From Ampullaceana balthica (Eukaryota > Mollusca > Gastropoda > Lymnaeidae), in NCBI GenBank assembly GCA_944989445.1, contig CALYLW010001000.1:62001-126000 (forward strand): a stretch of DNA of 64,000 nucleotides, read 5' to 3'. The notes under the pieces are model-generated. The model did not search any database, was not told the origin of the DNA, and saw only the letters and a list, made by a program, of their open reading frames with translations. The first letter of the stretch is position 1, and the number at the start of each line of letters is the position of its first letter. Below are positions 1-9,975 of the stretch, piece after piece. The position numbers and the translations under genes were made by a program.

Positions 1-1
1 G

Positions 2-262
2 AAAGTCAATACACAGCCACTGGTAGGGGGTGTGGCGGAATATAGGGGTGAATATGGAGGCAAGTCTAGAAGTCGCTCGACGGAGGGCCGAGTAATGGGT
101 ACATGCTTTAACTGTGGTCAGAGGGGTCACATAATGGCCAACTGTCGACAGAAATGGGCCAATAATAGGATGCCTGCAAATGCGAAGGGAAATCAGTATA
201 AAAGCTCAGACCAGAAATATAGCTATGGAAATAAGTATCCATGGTACAGCCAGGATAGGTGA
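2..262 (+). CDS. gag: gag C-terminus with CCHC zinc knuckle (partial)
   Basis: The frame is open from the left edge, so the true start is upstream and the GTG at position 32 is not a start. A basic, Arg/Ser-rich stretch leads into one zinc knuckle at about 104-145 with C-x2-C-x4-H-x4-C spacing (CFNCGQRGHIMANC). This is the nucleocapsid module that binds genomic RNA during packaging. The tail after the knuckle is rich in N, K, Y and S. The frame ends at TGA (260-262), directly followed by CTA, and the same frame then stays open into protease. The gag/pol boundary is therefore a single in-frame stop and not a frameshift. Capsid and matrix parts are outside the window. Confidence 0.85.
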   Translation, partial: KVNTQPLVGGVAEYRGEYGGKSRSRSTEGRVMGTCFNCGQRGHIMANCRQKWANNRMPANAKGNQYKSSDQKYSYGNKYPWYSQDR

Positions 263-3200
263 CTAAGCAAAGATTGCAAACAGGGCCGTACTATACAGTG
301 GCAGGGGTATAAACCTAGAAAAAGGGGGCAGTTTCGCAATACACAATGGGGGGGAAGTATGAGCGATATTTTTAGAAAGTCCACGGGTAGGTTAAATGTC
401 GAAAAATGCTTGTTGTTAGGGAAGGAAGCTTCTCTTCTTAGAGACACCGGCTGTACAATCGTAGGGTGCAGAAAGAGTTTAATACCAAAAAAATACATGA
501 CTGATCAGACCTTTACAGTTAAACTTATCGATGGGACAATAAAAACGTTTGAAACTGCTATAGTAGACATTAAAACCCCTTACCTCTGCGGTAGATTTTT
601 GTCCGCCCTTTTTGAAGATCCGGTAACAGATGTGATTTTAGGAAATGTTAGATCCGACGAGGACACACCATTCCATCACGGTAACGTAGTTACCAGGGCC
701 CAGAATAAACGAGATAAAGGGGGAGGACCACAAATGAAAACTGTGATTAGTACAATTCCAAAAATATTTGAACACATCAATTTAGCTGAAGAGCAGGCAA
801 AGGATGGTGGATTAAATAAACTATGGCAAAAAGCTAAAAGTCAGAGGGTGGAAAACACCAAACAAGGAATAATAACGTTTGAAATAAACAATAATATACT
901 ATACAGGATATTTATTTCTAAAATAGATAACAGTGTTGAAAAAAAATTGGTGATTCCGAAACCATACCGACGATTAGTCTTAGAAACGGCTCATACAACA
1001 GCATTAGCCGGACACATGTCAGTCAGAAGAACCAAATACAGAATTTTTTCTCAGTATTTCTGGCCACGTATGAGCATAGATATCAAGGAATTCATTAAGT
1101 CTTGCCCTATTTGCCAAAAAGCACGTCCACCGGGGAGCATAAAACCCATAGAGTTAGGTCAAATGGAAGTGATCGGAACACCATTTCAGAAGGTTGCTAT
1201 TGATATCGTAGGGCCATTACAATTAAGTGATAATAAGAATAGATATATCCTTACGTTGGTAGATATGGCTACTCGTTGGCCTGAAGCTATTGCACTAAAA
1301 AATATAACAACACAAGACGTTTATGAGGCCCTATTAACAATATTCTCTAGAATGGGATTCCCGGAAGAGATCTTGTCAGATAACGGGCCCCAGTTCTCCT
1401 CCGATATGTACAAACAGGTGTGTGAATTGTTTAACATAAAATCCAGTCACTCTTCTATTTACCACCCACAGTCTAACGGGATGGTGGAAAGATTAAATGG
1501 CACCCTTAAAGAGCATGTTAAGAAAAGTGGCAGATGAGGAACCCAACAATTGGGATAGATTTTTGCCGGCAATTTTGTTTGCATATCGGGAAGTTCAGAA
1601 CGAGACAACGGCAATGTCTCCTTATGAACTCCTCTTCGGGCGGAAAGTGAGAGGACCAATGTCAATTTTAAGGAAAATACTAACAAATGAAAATACGACA
1701 GAGGAAGGTAAAACAACATATGAATATATAATAGACCTCAAAAACAGAATAAAATCAGGGTTATATAAAACAGAGGCAATCACGAAAGGAAAGGCAAATA
1801 AATATAAACAATATTATGATCAAAGGGCTAGAGAGAAAGATATACAAATTGGTGACAAAGTGCTCGTGTTGAAACCTAAAAAAGGAAATAAACTCGCTCT
1901 GTATTCAGAAGGTCCATTCACCGTCACGAGAAAATTATCGAAATTTAATGTAGAGATTGCGAAGGGACATAAGCGTATAGTTTATCACCTCAACAGATTA
2001 ACAAAATTTGTCGAAAATAACATGGATAACACAGATGCGAACTTATCGGCAGCAGAGAAAAATGAAAAGACAATTAATGGTGCCAGTGCCACAGTGATAG
2101 CCGAAGAAGAAGAGGAAGATGTAAATAGGGAAGACATTAAGCAAATTCCGTTAATCAACGTCAAGGTTAATTCAGGCATTGACATTAATAAGGAACTAAC
2201 GGAGAAACAGAAAAGACAAGTTGACGATATGGTGCAAGAGTACAAAGAAATCATTTCAGATATCCCAGGGAAAACATCGGCGGGTACGCACAAAATAGAA
2301 TTATTAGACTCTAAGCCCATTAACGTAAAACCTTATGCAATACCTATACATATGATGCAAAGTCTAAAAGAAGAGATTAGTATGATGTTAGAACTAGGTA
2401 TAATCGAGGAATCACAGTCACCATATTGCTCTCCCTTAGTTTTAATTAAGAAAAAAGATGGATCGATTCGGACTTGCGTGGATTATAGAAAATTGAACGC
2501 AATTACAAAAAAAGTAGCAGAAGTTATACCTAACCAGGATAAACTTCTAGAACACATGAATAAAGCCAAATACTTTACGAAACTAGACTTAACAAAGGGA
2601 TATTGGCAAATACCTCTTGAGGAGAAAAGCAAAGAATACACAGCTTTTCAAGGCCCAGACGGGGCATATCAATATAACTTTATGCCATTCGGATTGGCAA
2701 CCGCACCGGCAACGTTCAATAAAATTGTTAAGAAATTATTCAAAGGAGTAAAAGAGGTAGTTACTTATTTTGACGATATCTGTGTATACACAGACGACTG
2801 GGAGTCACATATACGAGTTACTCGAGAGGTTTTAGAGATTTTGAAAAAGGCAGGGTTCACCATTAAACCATCTAAGTTAGAAATAGGTAAAGAATCAATC
2901 GAATTCCTGGGACATAGAATTGGAGCAGGCATCTTAAAACCGGACATGAACAATATAAACAAAGTGTTGGAAATAGAACGACCCAAAAATAAGAGACAAG
3001 TAAGGGGACTAGTTGGCCTAATAGCGTATTACAATAAATTTATACCTAATTTTTCAACGATAACAGCCCCATTGACGGACCTTACAAAGAAAGGTAAACC
3101 TAATAATATATGTTGGACTAATGAATGCCAACAAGCATTGGATACAATCCAAAACTATTTAACAAATAACCCCATTTTGGTTCTGCCCGACATTAAGGAA

Positions 3201-3566
3201 CCCTTTATAGTTCGTACAGATGCGTCAACGAAGGGATTGGGGGCATGTTTGATGCAGAAGAGAGACAATATGCTCCACCCGGTTAAATATATTAGTCGTA
3301 AACTGGTTGACAGGGAAACAAGATACTCAACAATAGAGAGGGAATGCTTGGCAATAATATGGGGAATTCAGAAATTATCCTACTATTTAATGGGGGCAAG
3401 ATTTACGCTCCAGTGTGACCACCAAGCGTTAAAATATTTGAACACGACTAAATTTGAAAATTCAAGAGTTTCCAGGTGGTCTTTGATGTTACAGGAATAC
3501 GATTTCAACGTGGAATACATTAAAGGTGAAGATAACATTATTGCAGATTTTTTATCTCGGCAATAA
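263..3566 (+). CDS. pol: pol: protease, integrase, reverse transcriptase, RNase H (one frameshift)
   Basis: The frame is in phase with gag after the TGA. An upstream-limited start would be the ATG at 359. Protease: DTG near 449 (LRDTGCT) and a hydrophobic-Gly flap partner (DVILGNV) about 70 residues later. Integrase: zinc domain ending CPIC near 1110, then catalytic Asp at 1202-1204, Asp at 1379-1381 and Glu at 1487-1489, with exactly 35 residues between the last two. At about 1505-1512 the frame shifts by one base; the second frame (open 1497-3566) continues integrase through a GPF module near 1917. After an acidic linker come RT, with the active-site YFDD at 2766-2777, and RNase H, with its first Asp at 3219-3221. 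The frame ends at TAA 3564-3566. Outside the shift there are no stops over more than 1,050 codons. No chromodomain was recognised. The frameshift most likely inactivates this copy; a sequencing error or recoding site is possible. Confidence 0.88.
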
Positions 3567-4403
3567 GCAGATATGGCAGCTGATTGGTTAGATAGTTACA
3601 TCAAAATTCGGTCGGGTTACGGCGACCAGGGGATACAGGGGGACTAATTTAAGTAGAAATTGAGGTCTGAGTCACCTCGGGCCAGTATTATTATTATATG
3701 AACATGATTGTAAAGTTTCATAACGATTATGTACTTAGGTTAGTTAGTACTTACGGATGGTTGTAAATAAATATGAGATGGTTGTATTTTCGTGCTGATG
3801 TTTTTTATTATAATTTTTGGCTCCGGGTGACCTCGGGCAAAATTTCATTATAAGGAGATGTAATTATTTATATATATATATATATATTTATGAAATTATG
3901 AGATATGATAATGATTTTGTTCATGATTATGTGTATTAGGATGAATTATGTTGATTACGACTACTAAATGCACATGATTGTTATATAATTGATTGTAATG
4001 GGTTAAATACAATCAGGCTGAAATGTCTATAGTCTGGATAAGTAGTTATCCCTATAACATTATCTCATGCTGGAGGTAATCCTGGAATAAATATCTTAAG
4101 GAATTTATATGAGGAACCAGTAGAGTCAGTTGGTAAATAGAAAACAATCTAGCGTAAAAATGGTCAATTGTTGGATACTAATATGTGAGGTGTTATGACC
4201 AGTAGTAGGTCGAAGGTTGGTTCTTTGAGAATTAAGATAATGATAACGTACGAGTTGCGGGTTAGTGAAGTCGTATAAAGGTACGACCAAGTGGATTTAT
4301 GCTCTGTGTTGTATATACTAGTGTTTTTTTTCATGCCATGTTGTGTATAAAATTATTTTGAAAGATATTATTTCATTATGTATTATATTATTGTAATTGT
4401 AAT
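3567..4403 (+). other. noncoding region of the retrotransposon between pol and the 3' LTR
   Basis: About 0.85 kb separates the pol stop from the inverted-repeat/polypurine module. It has no frame of note, is T/A rich, and includes a short AT dinucleotide run near 3867-3890. Two short direct repeats built around 'cggg..acctcggg' or 'gagtcacctcgggc' occur near 3670 and 3825. No env or accessory frame is visible. Confidence 0.6.
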
Positions 4404-4405
4404 GT

Positions 4406-4504
4406 GCAGTGATTCCATGCCCTGACTTTGTTGTATTGTGAGATTCTACCGTAGGTAGAATCTAACGGAAGAGGGGGGATATGTCAGGGTATGAGAATCA
4501 CTGC
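4406..4504 (+). promoter_or_regulatory. inverted-repeat module spanning the polypurine tract and LTR start
   Basis: Bases 4406-4426 are the near-perfect reverse complement of 4483-4504, the first bases of the LTR, with one mismatch and one extra base over about 21 positions. Between the arms lies a perfect 10-bp hairpin with a 3-base loop (4441-4463, arm AGATTCTACC), followed by the polypurine tract. In the RNA, the start of U3 could therefore pair with sequence just upstream of the polypurine tract. The repeat is seen directly. Any role in plus-strand priming, 3' end structure or integration is inference. Confidence 0.7.
4465..4480 (+). promoter_or_regulatory. polypurine tract
   Basis: The purine-rich run CGGAAGAGGGGGGAT sits immediately before the LTR start at TG 4482. 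Position and composition fit the RNase H-resistant primer for plus-strand synthesis. Confidence 0.75.
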
Positions 4505-4690
4505 GAATGATTGTTGCGAATGATTGTTGTGAGATTGTTGTGAGCCAGTGTTGGAGTCGGGTCAAGGCGTTGTTTACGGGTATGAACTCCTATCACGGGA
4601 ATAATGTCTAGTGATGTCTGAGTGAGCTTCTGGTCACACGGGATATTTCAGGGACATGACCAGAGGACACGCCAGGGTCAGTTGGGGGGG

Positions 4691-4698
4691 TTTATAAG
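4691..4698 (+). promoter_or_regulatory. LTR TATA-like box
   Basis: TTTATAAG stands downstream of a GC-rich segment and about 240 bases upstream of the AATAAA signal. This is the layout expected for a Pol II promoter in U3/R. Confidence 0.5.
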
Positions 4699-4935
4699 AG
4701 AGTAGTCGAGACGAGGGCAGGAGTGGCAGACATCTGGGTAGTTCGCACAGTGTTGTGCGGTCAGACCGGTCAGGATAGACCGGGGAGCTGCAGGGTAGCA
4801 GTAAAACAGAGTTGAGTTTAACGTCGCCCAGAAGCGGTCGGGTCGGACCGAGGGCATGCTGGAGCATACAGCCGTTATATATAGATGTATTTTATGTCAA
4901 GGCAAGACAGCCAGTTGTACAGTTGTTTATAGTAG

Positions 4936-4941
4936 AATAAA
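4936..4941 (+). terminator. LTR polyadenylation signal AATAAA
   Basis: A canonical hexamer lies about 70 bases before the LTR end and fits the R-U5 boundary of the element. Confidence 0.55.
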
Positions 4942-5084
4942 CATTGCATCGTTACACAGACTTGTGTCATCTCTTGTGTATGTTGTGTGTAGCGGAGAGC
5001 AAGGTACAATCCACCTAAACATAGAGACTTAACAGAGAGGGTGAGAAATTATAAAAATAACATTGCTTTAAAGTGTGCTTTTGG

Positions 5085-5355
5085 ATTGCTATTGAAGTTG
5101 AGTGCGATTTATTGCAATCAATACTACCAACCTCAACAACAAACAAAAAATAACTAAAACTAACCCCAATTAACCACAACAATCCACATCTAACCACAAT
5201 GAACTAAAACTATCCACAACTAAAGAAAGCTAACCTTAATTAACCACAACAAACCACAAATAACCACAATGAACTAAAACTATCCACAACTAACTAAAAT
5301 AACCACAATTACTCCCACCTAACCACTATTAACCACAACAAACCACAAATAACCT
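5085..5355. repeat. AACC-rich degenerate tandem repeat
   Basis: Variants of TTAACCACAACAAACCACAA and AATGAACTAAAACTATCCAC recur at about 5169, 5238 and 5331. One strand is almost free of G. There is no coding frame. The motif is not a canonical telomere repeat. Confidence 0.6.
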
Positions 5356-5572
5356 TAAGAAAAATTTTAATATTTAGAATAATAAAACTTAAAAAAAACA
5401 CTGCAAAGAGCTATTAACTTTTTTTTTAATCCCTATATTTTTATATGATTGAATTTATGGGCCAGAAAGTGATAAAGATTAATAGAAATTTATTTAAATG
5501 TAAAATGTTGTATAGCTAATTTTGGTAGTGCACGAAATAAATGTCTAGTATCCTGGACGAATCCTGGTGCAG

Positions 5573-5787
5573 GGACGGGCAAACTTTTCAGGGCGAGAGC
5601 AGCATCAGTGGGTCAAGGACTGTCCAATGGCCGTTAATGAAACTAATTAAGCCTCAGTTATAGTATAAACTTGTTGACATTAAAATGAATATCTTGATTT
5701 ATGTCAAATCTTCTGCAGGCTGCGGGCCGCATAGAAATTCTTAGTGGACCGCATGTGACCCGCGGGCTGCAGTTTCACACCCTTGGC
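5573..5787. mobile_element. small hAT-type nonautonomous element (tentative)
   Basis: It starts CAGGGACGGGCAAACTTTT, and its other end reads, in reverse, CAAGGGTGTGAAACTGC. The interior is rich in GGGCCGC and CCCGCGGGC, typical of Charlie-like hAT ends. The flanking 8-mers TCCTGGTG and GCTTAGTG match poorly, so the target duplication is not supported. Confidence 0.4.
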
Positions 5788-5836
5788 TTAGTGTATTAAT
5801 TACACAACATTAAGTGTCCTAAACATATAAGTAATG

Positions 5837-6526
5837 CAGTGGGGTAGCTAGAGGGGGGCGGTGGAGGCGGTCAGCCCCGGGCGGCACACATTTAGGGGCG
5901 GCATTTGTGGGCATTTGAAAAGTGCAACCTATTCCGACAACCACCCTTTTCTTCTGAAGGGAGAAAACCAAGGTGAAACAAAAATATTCGTAATTTCTTG
6001 TCTTAATTAACTGATCCCCATAGCAGTTGTTTGATTACATAGTGGATGTTATAACTAACGCAAAACCGTTCAAAAAATTAAAATCACTCAAAAAATATAA
6101 CGATTTGTTTGGAAAATTAAGCGGTATACGACCAGATGACGCTTTTACTTTTATAAGAAAACTACAGAAAAAAAACATATCACCGCTGGGCCCCAATAAT
6201 ATGTGCTATTAATATCAACACACAGTTTTTGCGTGGAATTTCTACATTGGCAGAATGATGCTCGAACAAGTACCTATAATTCATGGTGGTTCAAATATTG
6301 TGTTTAACTCTCAAGTAGTAATTTATATTACTGTTTGAGTTTTCAGAAAATTATTTTAAGGTACGTTATGAAAGATTAAATTTACTTTTTAATATTATTA
6401 GCATTAAAGTAGCACAAATAATGTGTGTTTTTCATTAAAATACAGTTATTCATTAAAAATATTATGCCTATCCAATTAAAGTAATGTGTAAAGAATTTGA
6501 ATTCGTCTATTTTATGGAAAATTATT
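5837..6526 (+). mobile_element. left part of a decayed hAT element (family of 57608-59992)
   Basis: It opens CAGTGGGGTAGCTAGAGG and runs closely parallel to the element at 57608 onward, including a GGGCGGCATTTGTGGGCATT segment. A short open stretch at 6027-6212 falls in the shared region but was not recognised. The match stops at about 6526, where an L2 LINE is inserted, and resumes at about 7988. Because the sister copy lacks the LINE, the pre-insertion sequence can be read directly. Confidence 0.65.
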
Positions 6527-7987
6527 AATAATAATAATAATAAATTGATTATTTGTATAGCGCTGTATCCCAGTAAGGAACTGGGCTCACAGCGCTTTAC
6601 ATGAAAGAAATAACATACCTATAAGTATTAAATTAACCTTCATATCATAACAAACACAAAAATTACAGTACATTATACATAAGCTACGTTAATCATTTAC
6701 AAGAAATGTTGTTTCATTAATTTTGAAAATAAATGTTGAAAAGATGTGTCTTAAGTGCTGTCTTGAAGGACTTGGTTGTTTGAATACTACGTATGTGTAA
6801 TGGTAGAGAATTCCATTGTTTGGCTGCACAAAAAGAGAACGAACTTTCACCAAATGTTTTGGTGCGTGTCGTAGGAACAGAGAGAACGCGTGTGTCTGCA
6901 GAAGATCGTAACTGGCGAGTGGGTGAGTAGACCGACAAAAGTTCAGTAAGACACGATGGGCATGAGTCCGAAAAGAAGTTGTGACAGAGAACGGCCAGTT
7001 TGTAATCAATACGGGCTTGTATAGGCAGCCAATGAAGTGAGTGAAGAAGTGGAGTAACATGGTCATGTTTTTTTTTGCCTTAAGCACCAGTCTGGCAGCT
7101 GAATTTTGAACTTTCTGCAGTTTTTCAATGCATTGTTTTGGCGCACCTGACAGAAGAGAATTGCAGTAATCCATACGAGCTAGTACAAGAGCACAGACTA
7201 GAGTTTTTGTTGCACTAACTGTTAAGTAATGACGGATTTAGCTGATCTGACGAATGGCAGTGTAGGCAGAGTGACAGATGTGATTGATGAAGTTGTTAAT
7301 AGACATGTTGTCAGAAATAATGTAGCCAAGATTCCTAGTCGATGTTGTGAACAGAATATCCGAACTGGCTACGTGAATTGACTTCAGAAGACAGAAAGTA
7401 CTGCGTGATTTGTTGTTGCAAAATAGAAGTGCTTCAGTCTTGTCATCATTCAGCTTGAGTTTGCTGAACATCATCCAAGACTTTACCTCATCAATGCACT
7501 CTTGCATCAATTGGACAGCGGAGTCCAAATTAGAGGGATCTGTGTGAGTATATAGCTGAGTATCATCTGCAAATGATTGGCTTTTAACTGAATGCTTTTC
7601 GAGCAGTAGAAGTAGTGGCCTTGTATACAGCACAAAAAGTACCGGACCCAAAACAGAGCCCTGAGGCACACCATAAAGCAAGTCAGCTTTGTGAGAGATA
7701 CAGCCATCTACTGATACTACCTGTGATCATTTAGATAAGTATGATTGAAACCAAGCCAGAACTGAGCCAGAAATTCCAAAATAATTTTGCAGGGTTTTCA
7801 GCAGTGTTTGATGGTCGACAGTGTCAAAGGCTGCACTAAGATCTAAGAGGACCAATATAGAAATTTTCCCACTGTCCAGTGTAAGTAGGGGGTCATTTGT
7901 TACCTTTAACAGGGTGGTCTCTGTGATGTGAGAAGGTCTGTAGGCCGACTGATTGGGACTTAGAAGAGTGTGGTCATTTAGATAAGC
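6527..7987 (-). mobile_element. 5'-truncated L2-type LINE inserted in a hAT copy
   Basis: Read on the minus strand, this is the RT half of an L2/CR1-type non-LTR retrotransposon. It contains LDLSAAFDTVDH near 7840, YGVPQGSVLGP near 7660, the catalytic FADDTQLY near 7560, the thumb/C-terminal DYCNSLL and LQKVQNSAARLV near 7100, and WNSLPLHIR near 6810. The 3' end (left in this view) has the L2-style stem with AGCGCTGT and ACAGCGCT flanking a short loop, then an ATT-repeat tail. Frames are broken at several points, so it is dead. Flanking 8-9 bp AAAATTATT and AAAATATT are a near target duplication. Confidence 0.85.
7238..7681 (-). pseudogene. L2-type reverse transcriptase fragment (catalytic domain)
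   Basis: This 147-codon open stretch covers RT palm motifs: GVPQGSVLGP (the fourth motif of non-LTR RTs), then FADDTQLY with the two catalytic Asp residues, then LKLNDDKTEALLF. The downstream C-terminal region at 6689-7174 lies in other frames. The enzyme would copy LINE RNA at a nicked target. Here it is a fragment without the endonuclease. Confidence 0.8.
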
Positions 7988-8256
7988 AAAATATTAAGAT
8001 TTATGGCAAGAACATGAAAATATTCAAATTTCTCCGTTAATTAACACCCCAATATGCATAACTAATTTCGAAAAATACATACTTTAAAATTTCAAGCGTC
8101 TTGGAAAAATTGACATCTGAGGAAGTAACTAGTAAAACGGGATCAGATGCTGAAAATTTTACTCACTTCAATGCAAACTTTTTCTTTTCTATGTTATCTC
8201 AATTTGAAATTGAACCCATCATTTTTTTAAAAATTAAGTTCAAACCCATTGCATGG
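7988..8256 (+). mobile_element. continuation of the split hAT copy
   Basis: From AAAATATTAAGATTTATGGC onward the sequence is parallel to 58260-58520 in the intact sister copy, including a shared open stretch starting near 8101 and 58373. It ends near 8257, where a second repeat (shared with 25368 onward) begins. Confidence 0.6.
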
Positions 8257-9000
8257 AACAAAGCCGGACTATTACTCCGTTATCGGTGCAGCGGCATGGA
8301 GCTAAAAAAATCGAGGTGCGCAAAATTCATTTGATGGAACAGCTGAGAAACATTACAAGAAAATAATTTAAAACACAAGTCCCTCCAAAGATTGATTAAA
8401 TCCTTTTTAATTCATATATTGTATAAAAGTATCCTTTTAAAAATATGCGAATCAAAAATGTTATATTATTAAGCAAAAATTCGATTTAAACATAAACTTG
8501 GACCGCAGTGAGTTTCATGACCAGAGGTTATATAGTTCGGACTGGGGTGAGACTGCAACCAGGCTTTTAAATTAGTAAGTGTATAACATATAAACAGCAT
8601 ATTAGTTAGCCTGACAGGACGTAACAAAACAGCGAACGTTTCGGCAAAGAGCCTTCCTCAACGAACATATAGTACACAAATAAAACGAATAAAACGAAAG
8701 AATAAAAAAAAACTTAGCTGCGGTGAAATCCAATTAGTCCAATAGAGATATATCAGAGGTGTTATACGGATATTTTGCGCACGTGGACTAACTATAAAAA
8801 AATTAATAAAATTGGCGCCCTCGACCATTCCGTTAAAAAATATTCACATTAATGTAACGTTGTAAGCCCCATTTGAACGCCCCTGTACATTGGCGCCCGA
8901 GTGCATATCTACCCCACTGCCCCACATTGTTACGACTCTGACCGGCGCACAGCAAGAACGTGTTTTTGTTCTTCGATTTCCCTACTGATATGAACAGACT
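8257..9000. repeat. dispersed repeat shared with 25368-25870, carrying an inner insertion
   Basis: Segments near 8257-8340, 8505-8545 and 8765-8960 match 25368-25440, 25578-25640 and 25645-25820 in the same order, including GCCCCACATT and TACGACTCTGACCGGCGCAC. The match is interrupted at about 8548-8755 by a piece related to 32190-32400. There is no convincing frame. Confidence 0.6.
8548..8755 (+). mobile_element. inserted fragment with a GGC/GCC hairpin next to GAAAC
   Basis: It resembles, in opposite orientation, 32190-32400. On the minus strand it reads TTCGTTGAGGAAGGC, a 5-base loop, then GCCGAAACG, with the hairpin at 8643-8653. The layout recalls the stem II-GAAA part of hammerhead motifs carried by Penelope-like elements. 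However, the usual CUGAUGA core is not present, so no ribozyme is claimed. Confidence 0.4.
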
Positions 9001-9609
9001 TAGGCTCACATTAAATAACTATACACGACATCTTTGCAATGGATAAGAAATTCACATCGATTGGGGTGTGTGTGATATACTGTATAGCCAAATACTCAAT
9101 CTTTAGCTTCAACTGCAAAATGTTTGAAACGGCTACATCTTCTTCGTTAGCAAACGATCATTTTGAGATTTGCAGCATATATATTACAAACACTAAAAAA
9201 AACATTAACTACAAACAAAACATTGTAGAGTTTTAAAGCCCAAAAGTCCTGGCTTGAATTGAGTATTCGTTCAAAAACTTGGCTAACCTATAGATGTTAT
9301 TTCTCAAAGATTTTGGAATGCAGAAACCCTGCATTGGAACGCTGTTTTTCAACTTGTATTTTTTTTCGTCAAACTCTTGGGAGAAAGCTGCTTGGCATTT
9401 AGAGGTAGCTGTGAACATTTATTTGAACAAGATAATGGAATATTTTTAAAGCTAGTCCAAATATTAGCTGAATTTGATCTTATCATCGATGAGCGTGTAA
9501 GGAAGGCCTAGCATAAACAACATTTTTAAAAACCACATACTTGAGTAAATATATGATAATGTCAAGAAACACCCATGTTGATGAAAACATCATTATAAAC
9601 AAGCACAAA
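9001..9609. other. no recognisable gene
   Basis: AT-rich sequence with only short frames of unrecognised content. Nothing here could be assigned to a family. Confidence 0.5.
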
Positions 9610-9975
9610 TTTGAGAGTGGCTTCATTCAAATATCTAGGGGCAACTATAAACGAACACAATGAGATAATATCGGAGGTGAAAGAAGGGTTATCAGCAGGC
9701 AACCGCTCCTACTTCAGCTTACAAAAACTTCTAGGAAGTAAAAACCTCTCAAGGTGAACAAAGAAAACGATATATACCACGATTAAAAGGCCGGTAGTAA
9801 CGTACGCTAGTGAGACTTGGACCCTGACCAGAAAAGCAGAGAACCTGCTCAACACTTGGGAGAGGAAAATTCTACGGAAAATATATGGCCCTGTGATAGA
9901 AAATGATATCTGGAGAATTTGTACAAACCGAGAACTTTACCATTTGTACAAAGACCCACCCATAGTCAAAATGAT
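9610..9975 (+). mobile_element. LINE reverse transcriptase C-terminal fragment
   Basis: Translation gives a run typical of the C-terminal part of endonuclease-type non-LTR RTs: FKYLGATINE, then GNRSYFSLQKLL, RPVVTYASETWTLT and WERKILRKIYGP. One internal stop (near 9757) marks it as dead. The match ends abruptly at about 9975, where family A repeat sequence begins. Confidence 0.75.

Larger units (their letters stand above)
1..5008 (+). mobile_element. Gmr1-like Ty3/gypsy LTR retrotransposon, 5' end outside the window
   Basis: This is the 3' portion of an LTR retrotransposon. In order it holds the end of gag with a CCHC zinc knuckle, an aspartic protease, an integrase (HHCC zinc domain, D,D35E core, GPF module), a reverse transcriptase with YFDD, an RNase H, about 0.9 kb of noncoding sequence, a polypurine tract, and one LTR that starts TGTCAGGG and ends GGTACA. 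Placing integrase before RT is the Ty1/copia order, but the RT and the integrase GPY/F-type module are Ty3/gypsy-like. That combination is the hallmark of the Gmr1-like group described from deuterostomes. The 5' LTR, primer binding site and most of gag lie left of the window. The pol frame is broken once, so this copy is young but probably not autonomous. No env-like frame was seen. Confidence 0.88.
4482..5008 (+). repeat. 3' long terminal repeat
   Basis: The LTR begins TGTCAGGG right after the polypurine tract and most plausibly ends at GGTACA, giving about 527 bp with TG...CA ends. It contains a short tandem repeat of 'gcgaatgattgtt' near 4502, a TATA-like box TTTATAAG at 4691-4698, and a polyadenylation signal AATAAA at 4936-4941. 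U3, R and U5 are therefore in the expected order. The exact 3' edge cannot be checked because the 5' LTR is outside the window. Confidence 0.7.

Noticed and set aside
1497..1537. Programmed frameshift within integrase
   Set aside because: Recoding normally lies at the gag/pol border. No known slippery site is present, and a single-base error or mutation explains it better. Left open only for checking in siblings.
3567..4403. env-like gene in the retrotransposon
   Set aside because: No open frame of useful length, signal peptide or membrane segment between pol and the LTR.
5160..5355. Telomere-like repeat
   Set aside because: TTAACC-like words occur but without a regular six-base period or other telomeric context.
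8630..8670. Active hammerhead ribozyme
   Set aside because: Only the stem II plus GAAAC part is recognisable. The CUGAUGA core is UUGAGGA or UUGAAGA, and no convincing stem I was found.
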